Source of the DNA: JBFGFX01 sp965232455
GTDB lineage: Bacteria; Pseudomonadota; Gammaproteobacteria; Steroidobacterales; Woeseiaceae
DNA: 64,000 nucleotides
Assembly (NCBI GenBank): GCA_965232455.1
Contig: OZ246981.1
Location: forward strand, 2,418,001 to 2,482,000
Direction: 5' to 3'
Below, piece after piece: positions 8,129 to 19,689 of this stretch (positions are counted from its first letter, which is position 1; each line of letters begins with the position of its first letter). The notes under the pieces are model-generated. The model was not told where the DNA came from. It did no database searches and saw only the letters and a program-made list of their open reading frames with translations. A program made the translations under genes and the position numbers.

Positions 8129-9073
8129 TCAAGCCGAGAATGCCTGCACCACGCGCGTCCAGGCCCGCGCCAGGTTGCGGCGATTGTACCCGCCGCCGCC
8201 GGTCCCCACGATCCGACCCTCGCAGTGCCGGTCCGCCAGCGCGCAAAGCCGCTCCGCCGCGAAGGCGTGAGATTCCTCGCTGAGGCAAAGGTGAGTGATC
8301 GGGTCTCCCTCTAGACTGTCGGCTCCGCATTGCAGAAGGATGAACTCGGGTTCCGCGCGGTCGATATGCGCTTCGACCCTGGCCCATTCGGCCCGGAACT
8401 GCGGATCGGCCGCGCCCGGTGGCAGCGGAATATTGAGTTTCGTGCCGACGGCATCGCCCGTGCCCGTCTCGCTCGCCGCGCCGGTGCCGGGATAAAGGAA
8501 CCGACCGTCTTCGTGGATATCGGCGAATACCAGGGCCGCATCGTCCTCGAAGCCGTAATACATGCCGTCACCATGGTGAGCATCGATGTCGACGTACGCG
8601 ATCCTCTTCAAGCCATGCCGATCGCGCAGATATTCGACGGCGACGCCGCAATCGTTGAATACGCAAAACCCGGCCGCCGCGTCGCGCGCCGCGTGATGCA
8701 ATCCGGCGATCGGCACGAACGCCCGGCGGGCGTCACCCGCCATTACCGCGTCAACGGCCGCCACGGTGCTGCCGACGACGTCGGACGCGACGTCGAAGAC
8801 GCCCGGAAACACGGGCGTATCGCCCTGATCGAGGTAACCGACGCCGGCCCGGGACAGCGTCGACACCCGCTCGATGTGCTCGGGGGTATGGAACAACGCC
8901 AGCTCATCCGCGCTGCATCGCCGCGGTTCCGCGTAATGGATTGCGTCCCCCAGCGACTGCGCCGCCAGCTCGTCGTGAAACGCTGCGTGCCGGTCTTCAC
9001 CAAACGGGTGATCCTCGCCGAACCCGTAGCGCGCCAGCGCCTGGCCCCTGAATACGAAAACCGGCTTGGTCAT
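8129..9073 (-). CDS. Histone-deacetylase / acetoin-utilisation (AcuC)-like zinc hydrolase
   Basis: The 314-residue protein belongs to the HDAC/AcuC/acetylpolyamine amidohydrolase superfamily. It contains the zinc and catalytic motifs GLHHAARDAAAGFCVFND and YVDIDAHHGDGMYYGF, then FILLQCGADSLEGDP and GTGGGGYNRRN near the end. Members remove acetyl groups from lysine side chains or polyamines; the substrate here cannot be told from sequence. I prefer the ATG at 9073 to the upstream ATG at 9115 because the family domain begins just after it. It lies alone between glyA (same strand) and ettA (opposite strand). Confidence 0.9.
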   Translation of the reverse strand: MTKPVFVFRGQALARYGFGEDHPFGEDRHAAFHDELAAQSLGDAIHYAEPRRCSADELALFHTPEHIERVSTLSRAGVGYLDQGDTPVFPGVFDVASDVVGSTVAAVDAVMAGDARRAFVPIAGLHHAARDAAAGFCVFNDCGVAVEYLRDRHGLKRIAYVDIDAHHGDGMYYGFEDDAALVFADIHEDGRFLYPGTGAASETGTGDAVGTKLNIPLPPGAADPQFRAEWARVEAHIDRAEPEFILLQCGADSLEGDPITHLCLSEESHAFAAERLCALADRHCEGRIVGTGGGGYNRRNLARAWTRVVQAFSA

Positions 9074-9288
9074 CGTATCCGCGCGGAGCTGCTCCGCGAT
9101 CCAGATGCCCCGCATATCCGCCTGCCGAGCAGGGAATGCGCGCGGAGCGGCAAGCAGAACCTACTCATATGCCCCCCTTAAGCCGCAGTATTGATGGCAG
9201 TCCGGCCGGCCATCGGCAAGGCCGGTTTTCTAACGCCGCAGCATACCCGATAATGCGCGCTTCGTTTCCACCGGTGAAAAAAGACCCA

Positions 9289-10961
<1,673 letters not shown>

Positions 10962-10962
<1 letters not shown>

Positions 10963-11615
10963 TGACGACGCTGCTGGCCATTTGCGCAATCGCTTTCCTG
11001 CTGACGGTCTATTTCCTGCGCAGGACCGTCCGCTGCACGCGGCAGCGGCGCGTCCTGCGGGCCGGCGCAAACGGTGTCGGCGGCATGCTGTGCGGCAGCG
11101 TGCTCGGCGGCTTTCTGGTCCTGGCCGTGAGTTACCTTGGCTACCAGAGACTGACCGCCGAGCAGGTCGTGGCGCGGCTCGAGTTTTCGAGGGTCGGCTC
11201 GTTCGAGTACCGGGCGCGTCTGATGGTCGAGGGCGAACGCGACGAGTTTTACCTGCTTTCCGGCGACGAGTGGCAGATCGACGCCCGGCTCGTCTCCTGG
11301 AAACCGCCGGCGACGATTCTCGGGCTCGATCCGATCTATCGGCTGGAACGGCTCAGCGGCCGCTACGCCGAGGTCGATCGCGAACGCGAGGAGCCGCGCA
11401 CCGTGCATGCACTGACGGAAAAACCCGTCCTGGACGTTTGGAGCATTGCCCGCCAGGCGCCGTTGCTGATGCCGGGAGTCGACGCGTATTACGGTGCGGC
11501 AACCTACCTGCCGATGGCGGACGGCGCCGTGTTCGAGGTTTCGCTCAGCAGGGACGCCCTGATCGCGCGGCCGGAAAACGACGCGGCGAGGGAATCGGTG
11601 AACAGCTGGCGTTAG
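10962..11615 (+). CDS. Conserved membrane protein of unknown function, coupled to ettA
   Basis: This 217-residue protein starts at an ATG that shares one base with the ettA stop, so it is probably translated by coupling. It has an N-terminal membrane segment (about residues 2-19), a short basic loop, and a second membrane segment (about 40-61). A soluble domain of about 150 residues, probably periplasmic, follows with DEFYLLSGDEWQIDARLVSW. Similar proteins in gammaproteobacterial genomes are often labelled cation/multidrug efflux pump, but with only two membrane spans there is no sign of a transporter. I assign no function. Confidence 0.8.
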
Positions 11616-11759
11616 CGCCCGCTGATCTTCCATGGGGGCTCGCAGACGGCCGGGGTTTGATTATGTTGAACGGACAGCTGCATTCGCGGTCCGTACCGAT
11701 ATACTGGGGCGAACTGGCCACGCGCAGTCGATGGAAGGCCGGACAAATAATAAAGAGCG

Positions 11760-12449
11760 ATGGCAATCATACTGAACCGGGAAGACGGGCTTAAGCAGCC
11801 CAACGACGAGCAGTTTGGACTCGAGTGCCCCTATTGCGGCGTTTATGCACACATGTCGCCGCAATCGGTGCCGAGTATCGATACCTTGCTGATTAACCGC
11901 CCCAAGCACGTCGGCCTCGTGTATCAGTGCGATTCCTGCCAGGCGCCAATCTTCTTACGTTTTGCCGTCAAGGTGTACGACGAGGATCACGTGGAGCTGT
12001 TTCAAAACTTCATTGAGCTCGAGCGGCCCAAGGAACGCTTCGCGTTTTCTTATCTGCCCAAGGAAACCGAAACCCTTTTCCGCGAAGCGCTGACCTGTTA
12101 CTCGAACAACAGCTTCAACGCCTTTGCGTCCATGTGCCGGCGCGCCGCGGCGAGTTCATTCGACACCCTGGGCGACGCGGGCAAACTGCGGGCTTTTGAC
12201 GAGGTCATGATGGCCCAGGACATCGCCGGGATCGACGACGACAGTTTCGAGCCTATCAAGAGGATAATCTTCGAGAGCGGCAGGGACGAGGTGCCCCCGT
12301 TGAATCGAGCCCAGGCCGGTGTGCTGCTCGAGGTGTTGAAAGACATGTTCTATCAGTGTTTTGTCCGTCGCGGTAAACTCACCCGGGCGATCAAAGTGCG
12401 GCGTTTTTTCGTGCAGGATGGAAACGGCGAACTGCGACCCACCGCCTGA
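11760..12449 (+). CDS. DUF4145-like protein with N-terminal zinc-ribbon cysteines
   Basis: The 229-residue cytoplasmic protein has two cysteine pairs, CPYC near residue 24 and CDSC near residue 57, that could form a small zinc ribbon. A mostly helical domain follows with ETLFREALTCYSNNSF and NAFASMCRRAAASSFD, which resembles the DUF4145 family. Members of that family occur alone or fused to nuclease or kinase domains, often in restriction or stress contexts, but no such partner is present here. The gene lies 144 bases after the membrane protein and 60 before the aminotransferase. Its role is unknown. Confidence 0.75.
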   Translation: MAIILNREDGLKQPNDEQFGLECPYCGVYAHMSPQSVPSIDTLLINRPKHVGLVYQCDSCQAPIFLRFAVKVYDEDHVELFQNFIELERPKERFAFSYLPKETETLFREALTCYSNNSFNAFASMCRRAAASSFDTLGDAGKLRAFDEVMMAQDIAGIDDDSFEPIKRIIFESGRDEVPPLNRAQAGVLLEVLKDMFYQCFVRRGKLTRAIKVRRFFVQDGNGELRPTA

Positions 12450-12509
12450 GGGCTTCGTCCTCCACGCTGCGTAGACTCTCCCATCGTTCTGGGTCTCGAA
12501 GGAGCCCCC

Positions 12510-13634
12510 ATGTTTCATCCGTTCGAGCTCGAGAACTATCTCTCCGACAACGAACAAAACGTCGCCTACAACTTCTCCGAAAGCGGCGTGCATCCGCTGA
12601 CGTTCGGCGGGCTGCTGGATATCGCCGGCATCGACGCCGACAGCCTTCGCAATACGTTGATGGACTATCCCGAAGTACGCGGTAAAGCGGATCTTCGCGC
12701 CAAAATCGCGGCGTTGTATACCGGCGCCAGCGCCGACAACGTGCTCGTTACGGTAGGTGCGTCGGAAGCAAACCACCTGGTCGCCGCGACCCTGCTCGAA
12801 GCCGGCGACCGGATGGTAACCATCCAACCGAGTTATCTGCAGCTCTCCGGAAATGCGAGAAACCGCGGCGTCACCGTCGATACGGTTCGCCTCGTGGAAG
12901 CCGAAGACTGGGCGCTCGACCTCGATGAATTGGCGGCCAAGGTTAGCACCGGCACCAAACTGCTTTCGGTCATCAACCCGAACAACCCGACAGGACACGT
13001 CCTGAGCGAGGCGGAATGCGAAGCGATAATCCGAGCCGCCGACAAAGTCGGCGCATGGATCGTAGCGGACGAGGTGTACGCAGGCACCGAACGCGGCGAT
13101 GCGCCGACGACCGAGTCGTTCTGGGGCCGGTACGATCGCGTCATCGCGATCAACAGCATGAGCAAGGCCTATGGCCTGCCGGGGCTGCGCACCGGATGGC
13201 TGGTCGCGGCGGACGAACTCATCCCGTCGCTTTGGCGCCGCCACGAATACGCGACGATCAGCGCCACGATGCTCGGCAACGAACTTACGGCGCTGGCCCT
13301 GTCGACCGACGTCCGCCCCAAACTGACCGCTCGTGCGAGACGGCTGATCAACGAGGGTTTCGACGTGCTCATGCGGGAACTGCACGTCCACGAGGGCATT
13401 TACTCGGTGGTGCCACCGCAGGCGTCCGCGATGTGCGTCGTGCGTTACGACCTGCCGGTCGATTCACGTCGTTTCGTGGATCGGTTGGTCACGGAATACG
13501 ACACCCTGGTGGTGCCGGGCGGCTGCTTCGGCCTGGATCGGCATTTTCGATTCAGCTCGGCATTGGCGGAGCCTTACCTGGTCGAGGGCATCCGCCGGAT
13601 CAACGGGCTCGTCAGCGAGATCCTCGAGCGTTGA
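12510..13634 (+). CDS. Class I/II pyridoxal-phosphate aminotransferase
   Basis: The 374-residue protein is a fold-type I aminotransferase. The cofactor-binding features are VTVGASEANHLVAATL (phosphate site), VINPNNPTGHVL, ADEVYAG with the Asp that contacts the pyridine ring, and the PLP lysine in INSMSKAYGLPGLRTGW. A good ribosome-binding site (AAGGAG) lies five bases before the ATG. Substrates cannot be predicted; relatives include aspartate/aromatic transaminases and capreomycidine-synthase-like enzymes. It stands alone, convergent with purL, with only 87 bases between the two stop codons. Confidence 0.88.
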   Translation: MFHPFELENYLSDNEQNVAYNFSESGVHPLTFGGLLDIAGIDADSLRNTLMDYPEVRGKADLRAKIAALYTGASADNVLVTVGASEANHLVAATLLEAGDRMVTIQPSYLQLSGNARNRGVTVDTVRLVEAEDWALDLDELAAKVSTGTKLLSVINPNNPTGHVLSEAECEAIIRAADKVGAWIVADEVYAGTERGDAPTTESFWGRYDRVIAINSMSKAYGLPGLRTGWLVAADELIPSLWRRHEYATISATMLGNELTALALSTDVRPKLTARARRLINEGFDVLMRELHVHEGIYSVVPPQASAMCVVRYDLPVDSRRFVDRLVTEYDTLVVPGGCFGLDRHFRFSSALAEPYLVEGIRRINGLVSEILER

Positions 13635-13721
13635 CCGGAGCGGCCGTGCCTGAAAACGGCGTCCCGAGGCGATTCAGCCGCGCCTGCACCGCGTTCCAAC
13701 GACAATCGGTCCCGGCGCCGC

Positions 13722-16700
13722 TCAAGCCAGCGCCCTGCGCGCGTTGTCGAACATGCGCATCCACGGGCCGTGTTCCCCCCAGTCGCCGGGGTGCCAGGAA
13801 TTCTGCACGCTGCGGGCCACGCGTTCAGGGTGCGGCATCATGATGGTTACGCGACCGTCGCTGTTGGTAAGCCCGCACACGCCGTCAACCGAACCGTTGG
13901 GATTGGCGGGATAGGAATTGGCGACCTTGCCGTAGTTGTCGACGTAACGCAGGCTGACCAGCGGTTCCGCCAGTGAACGTGAGGTGTTGTCGGCGAATTC
14001 CGCTCGCCCCTCGCCGTGCGACGTTGCAATGGGAATGCGGCAGCCGTCCATGTCCGTCATGAACAGTGACGGACTGCTTGCGACCTCGACCAAACTCAGC
14101 CGCGCCTCGAACTGTTCAGACCGGTTGCGCAGAAACCTCGGCCAGTGTTCGGCGCCCGGAATCAGCGACTTCAGCTGCGACAACATTTGACAGCCGTTGC
14201 AAACGCCCAGCGCAAAGCTGTCGCCACGGGCAAAAAACGCCGCGAACTGATCGGCGAGCTCTGCATTAAACAGAATCGACTTGGCCCAGCCGCCGCCGGC
14301 GCCGAGCACGTCGCCGAACGAAAAGCCTCCGCACGCGACGATACCCTGATAGTCGTTCAGCCGCTCGCGGCCGGCCGAAAGATCGCTCATGTGCACGTCG
14401 ACGGCGGTGAATCCGGCGCGCATGAACACCGCCGCCATCTCGAAATGGCTATTGACACCCTGCTCGCGAAGGATCGCCACGCGCGGCTTTTCGCCGCGCA
14501 GCCCGGCCGGCGCGATCCGTTCCGTCGGGTCGAAGGTCAGGCGTACGTTGAGACCGGGGTCTTCGGCGTCGCGGAGTCGTTCGTATTCTTCCCTGGCCGT
14601 CGCCGGGTTGTCACGCAGGGCCTGCATCCGGTAGGAGGTCTCGGACCATGCCAGCCGCATGTCCGTGCGATGCAGGCGCAACAAAAGCTCGTCGTCCCGG
14701 TATATGGACAGCTGCTCGTCGGCCTCCACCGTGCCGAATTCGACCCAGCCGACGTCATTGTCCTCGAGAACGGCGGTGACCTCCGCCAACCGGCTGCGTG
14801 CGACCTGAATCACTGCGCCCAATTCCTCGTTGAACAACTGCGAGAGAACGTCGGCCGCCGACCCCGCGAGACGAAGCGACGCGCCGAGCCGACCCGCGAA
14901 CATCATTTCCGCAACCGTTGCGAGCACGCCTCCGTCCGACCGGTCGTGGTAGGCGAGTATGCGATCCTCTTCGATCAATCGTTGAATCGCTGCGACAAAA
15001 TTTTTCAGCCGAAGCGGGTAGTCGAGATCGGGCGCAACGCCGCCCGGAAGGCCGTAAACCTGCGCCAGGCAGGAACCGCCCAGACGGTTGGCGCCCTCGC
15101 CGAGGTCCAGCAAAAGCAGCAGGCTGTCTTCATCCACGCGCCTGAGTTCCGGCGTCATATGACGGCGCACGTCGCCGACGGGCGCAAACGCCGAAACGAT
15201 GAGAGACACCGGCGCCACGACGTCGCGTTCGCCCCGCTCGTCACGCCAGTGCGTGCGCATCGACAGGGAGTCCTTGCCGACCGGCACCGCTATCCCCAAT
15301 TCCCTGCACAGCTCCTGCCCGACCGCCTTTACGGTGTCGAACAGCTTCGCGTCCTCCCCCGGATGCCCCGCCGCGGCCATCCAGTTGGCGGACAAACGAA
15401 CGTTACGAATATCGCCGATAGCCGCCGCCGCAATGTTGGTCAGCGCCTCACCGACGGCCATGCGCCCCGACGCGGGGGCGTTGAGCACGGCCAGCGGTGT
15501 GCGCTCTCCCATCGCCATCGCCTCGCCGGTAAACCCCTCGAAACTGCTCGCCGTTATCGCGACGTCGCTGACCGCAACCTGCCATGGGCCAACCAGCTGG
15601 TCGCGCACACTCAGACCGCCAACCGTTCGGTCGCCGATATGAATCAGGAATGCCTTATCGGCGACCGCCGGGAATCCGAGTACGCGAAATACGGCGTCGC
15701 GCAGCTCGATGCCTTCGACGTCCAGGTCTGGCGCATCCTGCGTGACGCGCGACACCTCGCGGAGCATCCGTGGCGCTTTGCCCAGCAGGAGCTCCATGGG
15801 CACGTCGACGACGTCGTCGCCGAATTCGCGATCGCTGACGACGAGTTGGCCGTCGTCGGTCAGTGAACCGAGAAAAGCGTAGGGACAACGCTCACGTTCG
15901 CACAGTTCGGCAAACTCGCGCCGGCGCTCATCGGCAACGAGCAGCACGTAACGCTCCTGCGCCTCGTTGCACCAGATTGCCATCGGCGACATGCCGGGTT
16001 CCGCGTTGGGCACTTCTCGCAGCTCCACTCGCGCACCCAGCTTGCTGTGATCGACCGCCTCGGGAACCGCGTTCGACAGTCCGCCGGCGCCGACGTCGTG
16101 AATGAGCAGAATCGGATTGTCGGCGCCCATGGCCCAACAGCGGTCGATGACTTCCTGTGCACGACGCTGCATCTCGGGATTGCCGCGCTGCACCGAGGCA
16201 AAATCGAGATCCTCGCTGCTGCTCCCGCTCGCCAGACTGGACGCCGCGCCACCGCCGAGGCCGATGAGCATTGCCGGCCCGCCGATGAGCACGATATTGG
16301 CGCCCGCGGACACATCGGTCTTGCAAGCGTGTTCGGCGCGGACGTTGCCGAGGCCGCCGGCAATCATGATCGGCTTGTGATACCCGCGGATCTCGTTGTC
16401 CGGCAGACCCGGAACGCGCGCCTCGAAGCTGCGGAAGTAGCCGAGAAGATTGGGGCGGCCAAATTCGTTGTTGAACGCGGCCGCGCCGATCGGCCCGTCC
16501 AGCATGATCTCGAGCGGCGTCGCCATCCGCGCCGGATGACCAAACGGCTGTTCCCAGGGTTGCGGAAAACCGGGTATGCGCAGATGCGAGACGCTGAACC
16601 CCGTCAGTCCGGCTTTCGGCTTGGCGCCGAGTCCGGTCGCCCCTTCGTCCCGAATCTCGCCGCCCGAGCCGGTTGCGGCGCCCGGAAACGGCGAGATCGC

Positions 16701-17645
16701 CGTCGGGTGATTGTGCGTTTCCACCTTCATCAGGATGTGGATAGGTTCTTCACTGAACTCGAATGTGCGGCTTTCCGGGCTTGGCATCAGCCGCTGACCG
16801 ACAAATCCCTCGATGACGGCCGAATTGTCGGAGTAGGCGGAGACAACCCCCGCCCCGCTGGCCGCCGTAGTGCTCTTGATCATGCCGAACAGCTGCTCGG
16901 GCTGCCGTTTGCCGTCGATTACCCAGTCGGCGCCGAATATCTTGTGACGACAGTGTTCCGAATTCGCCTGCGCGAACATCATCAATTCGACGTCGGTCGG
17001 GTCGCGTTCGAGCTCGAGGTAGTTTTCGTTCAGATACTCGATCTCGTCAGCCGAAAGCGCGAGACCGAGTTCGGCGTTTGCCCTGACCAGTGCGTCCGGC
17101 CCTTCGGCAAGCAGCGGGACACGGCTCATCGGCGCCGGTTGATGCTCGGCGAACAACGTTTCCGCCTGACGGGAATCCAGCAGCAGCGCCTCGGTCATGC
17201 GGTCGAAAAGTACCGTCCCGACGGCGCGCAAGTCGTCGTCAGCTAGCGGTTCGTCTGCGCTCAACGCGTAATGAATGCCGCGCTCTATCCTCGCCACCTG
17301 ATCGAAACCGCAGGCGTGCAGGATGTCGGTCGCTTTGCTGGACCAGGGTGAAATCGTGCCGGGCCGGGGCACCGTGTACAGGCTCTGGGCGGTTTCGGAC
17401 GAGGCGGCAACCGGGTCCCCCGAAAGCAGCAGCGCCTCCAGGCGCCGCCGCTGCTCGGCATCGAGCGGACGTCGGACATCCAGGAAATAGGCGAACCGCG
17501 CCTGCAGCGATCCGATTCGCGCGTCGCGCTGCGCCAGCGCCTGCCGGAGTTTGCTGAGGCGAAAATCCGATAGGGCGGACTGGCCGGACAACTCCGTCAC
17601 CCGTTTGCCGGAACCGGCCGGAGCATCAATCGCGGGTATGGACAA
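13722..17645 (-). CDS. purL: Phosphoribosylformylglycinamidine synthase, single-chain (FGAM synthase)
   Basis: PurL converts FGAR, ATP and glutamine to FGAM in purine synthesis. The 1307-residue length matches the large gammaproteobacterial enzyme. Domain order is an N-terminal PurS-like part, a linker, two PurM-like halves and a C-terminal glutaminase. Landmarks are FAQANSEHCRHKIF, ETHNHPTAISPFPGAATG, IHDVGAGGLSNA, YHDRSDGGVLATVAEM, and the amidase nucleophile in FALGVCNGCQML. The start is a TTG at 17645 with an AGGA ten bases upstream. A GTG at 17600 would align better with the E. coli start but lacks a ribosome-binding site. A glutaminase His is visible in MPHPERVARS. Confidence 0.97.
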   Translation of the reverse strand: MSIPAIDAPAGSGKRVTELSGQSALSDFRLSKLRQALAQRDARIGSLQARFAYFLDVRRPLDAEQRRRLEALLLSGDPVAASSETAQSLYTVPRPGTISPWSSKATDILHACGFDQVARIERGIHYALSADEPLADDDLRAVGTVLFDRMTEALLLDSRQAETLFAEHQPAPMSRVPLLAEGPDALVRANAELGLALSADEIEYLNENYLELERDPTDVELMMFAQANSEHCRHKIFGADWVIDGKRQPEQLFGMIKSTTAASGAGVVSAYSDNSAVIEGFVGQRLMPSPESRTFEFSEEPIHILMKVETHNHPTAISPFPGAATGSGGEIRDEGATGLGAKPKAGLTGFSVSHLRIPGFPQPWEQPFGHPARMATPLEIMLDGPIGAAAFNNEFGRPNLLGYFRSFEARVPGLPDNEIRGYHKPIMIAGGLGNVRAEHACKTDVSAGANIVLIGGPAMLIGLGGGAASSLASGSSSEDLDFASVQRGNPEMQRRAQEVIDRCWAMGADNPILLIHDVGAGGLSNAVPEAVDHSKLGARVELREVPNAEPGMSPMAIWCNEAQERYVLLVADERRREFAELCERERCPYAFLGSLTDDGQLVVSDREFGDDVVDVPMELLLGKAPRMLREVSRVTQDAPDLDVEGIELRDAVFRVLGFPAVADKAFLIHIGDRTVGGLSVRDQLVGPWQVAVSDVAITASSFEGFTGEAMAMGERTPLAVLNAPASGRMAVGEALTNIAAAAIGDIRNVRLSANWMAAAGHPGEDAKLFDTVKAVGQELCRELGIAVPVGKDSLSMRTHWRDERGERDVVAPVSLIVSAFAPVGDVRRHMTPELRRVDEDSLLLLLDLGEGANRLGGSCLAQVYGLPGGVAPDLDYPLRLKNFVAAIQRLIEEDRILAYHDRSDGGVLATVAEMMFAGRLGASLRLAGSAADVLSQLFNEELGAVIQVARSRLAEVTAVLEDNDVGWVEFGTVEADEQLSIYRDDELLLRLHRTDMRLAWSETSYRMQALRDNPATAREEYERLRDAEDPGLNVRLTFDPTERIAPAGLRGEKPRVAILREQGVNSHFEMAAVFMRAGFTAVDVHMSDLSAGRERLNDYQGIVACGGFSFGDVLGAGGGWAKSILFNAELADQFAAFFARGDSFALGVCNGCQMLSQLKSLIPGAEHWPRFLRNRSEQFEARLSLVEVASSPSLFMTDMDGCRIPIATSHGEGRAEFADNTSRSLAEPLVSLRYVDNYGKVANSYPANPNGSVDGVCGLTNSDGRVTIMMPHPERVARSVQNSWHPGDWGEHGPWMRMFDNARRALA

Positions 17646-17747
17646 GCGTCGTGGGTCCTGTCGGCGGGAATGAAACCTGCCGCGATTCTAGCAGGTGCTC
17701 AGCGGGAGTTTACAATCAATTGGGCGGCCGTCATTGAGCAAGCATCG

Positions 17748-18086
17748 TCAGGAGTCGTTGGATCCGCCACCGGGTGTGTAAACCGGGACGGGAAACTGTG
17801 CGACGTTGCTGCCCTCCAACTTGGAAACCTTGCTCGTGCCCTGCTTGTCGACCTCGTCGATTCGGACAATCGAATGCATCGGCAGGTAGGTCCGTTTCAC
17901 GCCCTCGAACTCGCTCTTGATCTTTTCTTCCGACGGGTCCACGACAACGGTCGAACGCTCGCCGAAGACCAGTTCTTCGACTTCCACGAAACCGAACAGG
18001 GCCCCATGGCCGACGCTGCGGGCATAAATCTCGTAGACCTGTCCCTGACTCATGAAAACGATTTTGTAGATGGTTTTGCTGGCCAT
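17748..18086 (-). CDS. DUF1820 family protein
   Basis: From the ATG at 18086 the protein has 112 residues and begins MASKTIYKIVFMSQGQVYEI, a signature of the short DUF1820 family found mainly in gammaproteobacteria. It continues with a VGHGALFGFVEVEELVFGE segment and PMHSIVRIDEVDKQG. The family is soluble, has no assigned enzymatic activity and no catalytic motif is evident. It is encoded just upstream of purL on the same strand, 102 bases apart. An upstream in-frame extension to 18287 is rich in shadow-like sequence and was not used. Confidence 0.85.
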   Translation of the reverse strand: MASKTIYKIVFMSQGQVYEIYARSVGHGALFGFVEVEELVFGERSTVVVDPSEEKIKSEFEGVKRTYLPMHSIVRIDEVDKQGTSKVSKLEGSNVAQFPVPVYTPGGGSNDS

Positions 18087-18350
18087 TGTTATCCCTACCC
18101 GGTCGGTGGAGGAGGCGCTGCCTGACCGCGCGCTAGTGTACCGAAATTCGCGACCCGAGGCCGTGTTCGATGGGCGCCGGGCCGTCACCCGGATATGGTC
18201 TGAACGACGCGAACCGATCGCCGGAGCGCCGGCAACGGTCGATTTATGTGAACTGCTTGGCAGCGCTAAGCGTTTCATTCCCGGCACTATTTGCCGTTGA
18301 GGAAGCGCTGGCGAAACGCCGGTGGAAGACCGATTGAGGTAAACGCGAAG

Positions 18351-19679
18351 ATGGCGTTACGGCTAGAGGTTACGAGCAAGCACAAAGAGGTGCTCGGCGC
18401 GGATCACGTGCGCGTTTTCCGCAAGGACGGCGGCACGATCGGCCGTTCGCTGCAGAACGACTGGATCCTCCCGGATCCCGACAAGTTCATCTCCGGCAAA
18501 CACGCCACGATCGACTGCAAGAGCGGTTCGTTTTATCTCGCCGACATCAGCACCAACGGTGTATACGTCAACGACGACGAAGAACCGCTCGGCAAAGGCA
18601 ATCCACGCCGCCTGTTCGACGGCGACAAGCTGCGCATGGGCGACTTCGAGATCCTCGTCCACCTCGACGAAGGCGAAGACCTGGAAATGCCGCCGGAACC
18701 GCCGGCCACGGTCGTGCCCGATCATATCGAACAGCTCGTGCCGGAAGACGACATCCGCTCCAGCATCATGCTACTGGACGAGGAAGCCATCACCGGCGAC
18801 GAAGAATTTCAGGCGGCCCTGTTCGGCAACGCCGCGCCGGCGGAAACGGCGCCGAGGGAACCGACGCCAATCGCCGCGCAACGAGGCAAAAGCGTCGAAG
18901 ATCCGCATCCGCGGACGCCGGAACCGAACGCCGAAGACGAATCCGAGCTGTTCGCGACATTCCTCAACGCGATGGGCATCAAGCGCGCCGATATCCACCC
19001 CTCGGTCGATCCCCGGGACGTGATGATCAACGCGGGCCAGGTCATGGCCGAGCTCGTGCGCGGTGTGACCGATTTGCTCGTATGCCGGGCCAACGTCAAG
19101 AGCATGTTCCGTCTCGATCAGACGACGGTATTGCCGAGACACAACAACCCCCTCAAGCTCTCTTCCAACACCCGGGATTCGATCAAGCAGCTGCTGGTCG
19201 GTCAGGAAGGCGAATACCTGGGGCCGCTGGACAGCGTAAAAGAGGTGTGCAGAGACCTCAAATTTCATCACGATGCGGTCATGGGCGGCATGACGAAAGC
19301 CTTTGGCGAGTTCATCGACCGTTTCGATCCCGACGAACTCCAGGACGGCTTCGACAAGACGCTCGATCGCAAGCCGCTGTTCGACGCGCTCAACAAACTC
19401 AAGTACTGGCAGCTCTATTGCGATCTGTACCCGATCATCACGCAGCAGGGCACCGCGTCCCTGCCGCAGCAGTTCTCGGAAGACTTTGTCCGCGAATACG
19501 AACGATCCATCGCCGAATTCAAGCGCGTCGAGCGCAGCCTGCGAGACACGCAGAAGCTCAACGCATCACCCGACAACAGCGCCCAACCGTCGAACGATCC
19601 GCTCGGCGCGGACGACGATCTTCAGGACGAGCCGGCGGACGTGGAACTCGAGCGAGCCGATTCGGAAGCGCAGGCGTAA
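18351..19679 (+). CDS. FHA-domain protein, TagH-like (type VI secretion-associated family)
   Basis: The 442-residue protein has an N-terminal FHA domain (about residues 5-100) with the phosphothreonine-binding motifs GRSLQNDW, SGKHATI and STNGVYVND. An acidic, Pro-rich linker follows, and then a C-terminal domain (about 205-400) with MAELVRGVTDLLVCRANVKS, NPLKLS and FGEFIDRFDP. The C-terminal part resembles TagH/ImpI proteins of type VI secretion. No other secretion gene is near, so it may be an orphan signalling adaptor. The partial Ser/Thr kinase at the left edge is a conceivable partner, but 17.5 kb away. I chose the ATG at 18351 because the FHA domain starts there. Confidence 0.85.
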   Translation: MALRLEVTSKHKEVLGADHVRVFRKDGGTIGRSLQNDWILPDPDKFISGKHATIDCKSGSFYLADISTNGVYVNDDEEPLGKGNPRRLFDGDKLRMGDFEILVHLDEGEDLEMPPEPPATVVPDHIEQLVPEDDIRSSIMLLDEEAITGDEEFQAALFGNAAPAETAPREPTPIAAQRGKSVEDPHPRTPEPNAEDESELFATFLNAMGIKRADIHPSVDPRDVMINAGQVMAELVRGVTDLLVCRANVKSMFRLDQTTVLPRHNNPLKLSSNTRDSIKQLLVGQEGEYLGPLDSVKEVCRDLKFHHDAVMGGMTKAFGEFIDRFDPDELQDGFDKTLDRKPLFDALNKLKYWQLYCDLYPIITQQGTASLPQQFSEDFVREYERSIAEFKRVERSLRDTQKLNASPDNSAQPSNDPLGADDDLQDEPADVELERADSEAQA

Positions 19680-19689
19680 ACCAACGGCG

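Noticed and set aside
14145..15866. Long plus-strand open frame (573 codons) opposite purL, and similar frames opposite glmE (56299-57885), the aminotransferase (12156-13391), ribBX (3393-4460) and the HDAC-like gene (8330-9181).
   Set aside because: They lie antisense to genes with strong family motifs and have low-complexity, Arg/Ala-rich or motif-free sequence, as expected for GC-rich third-position shadows.
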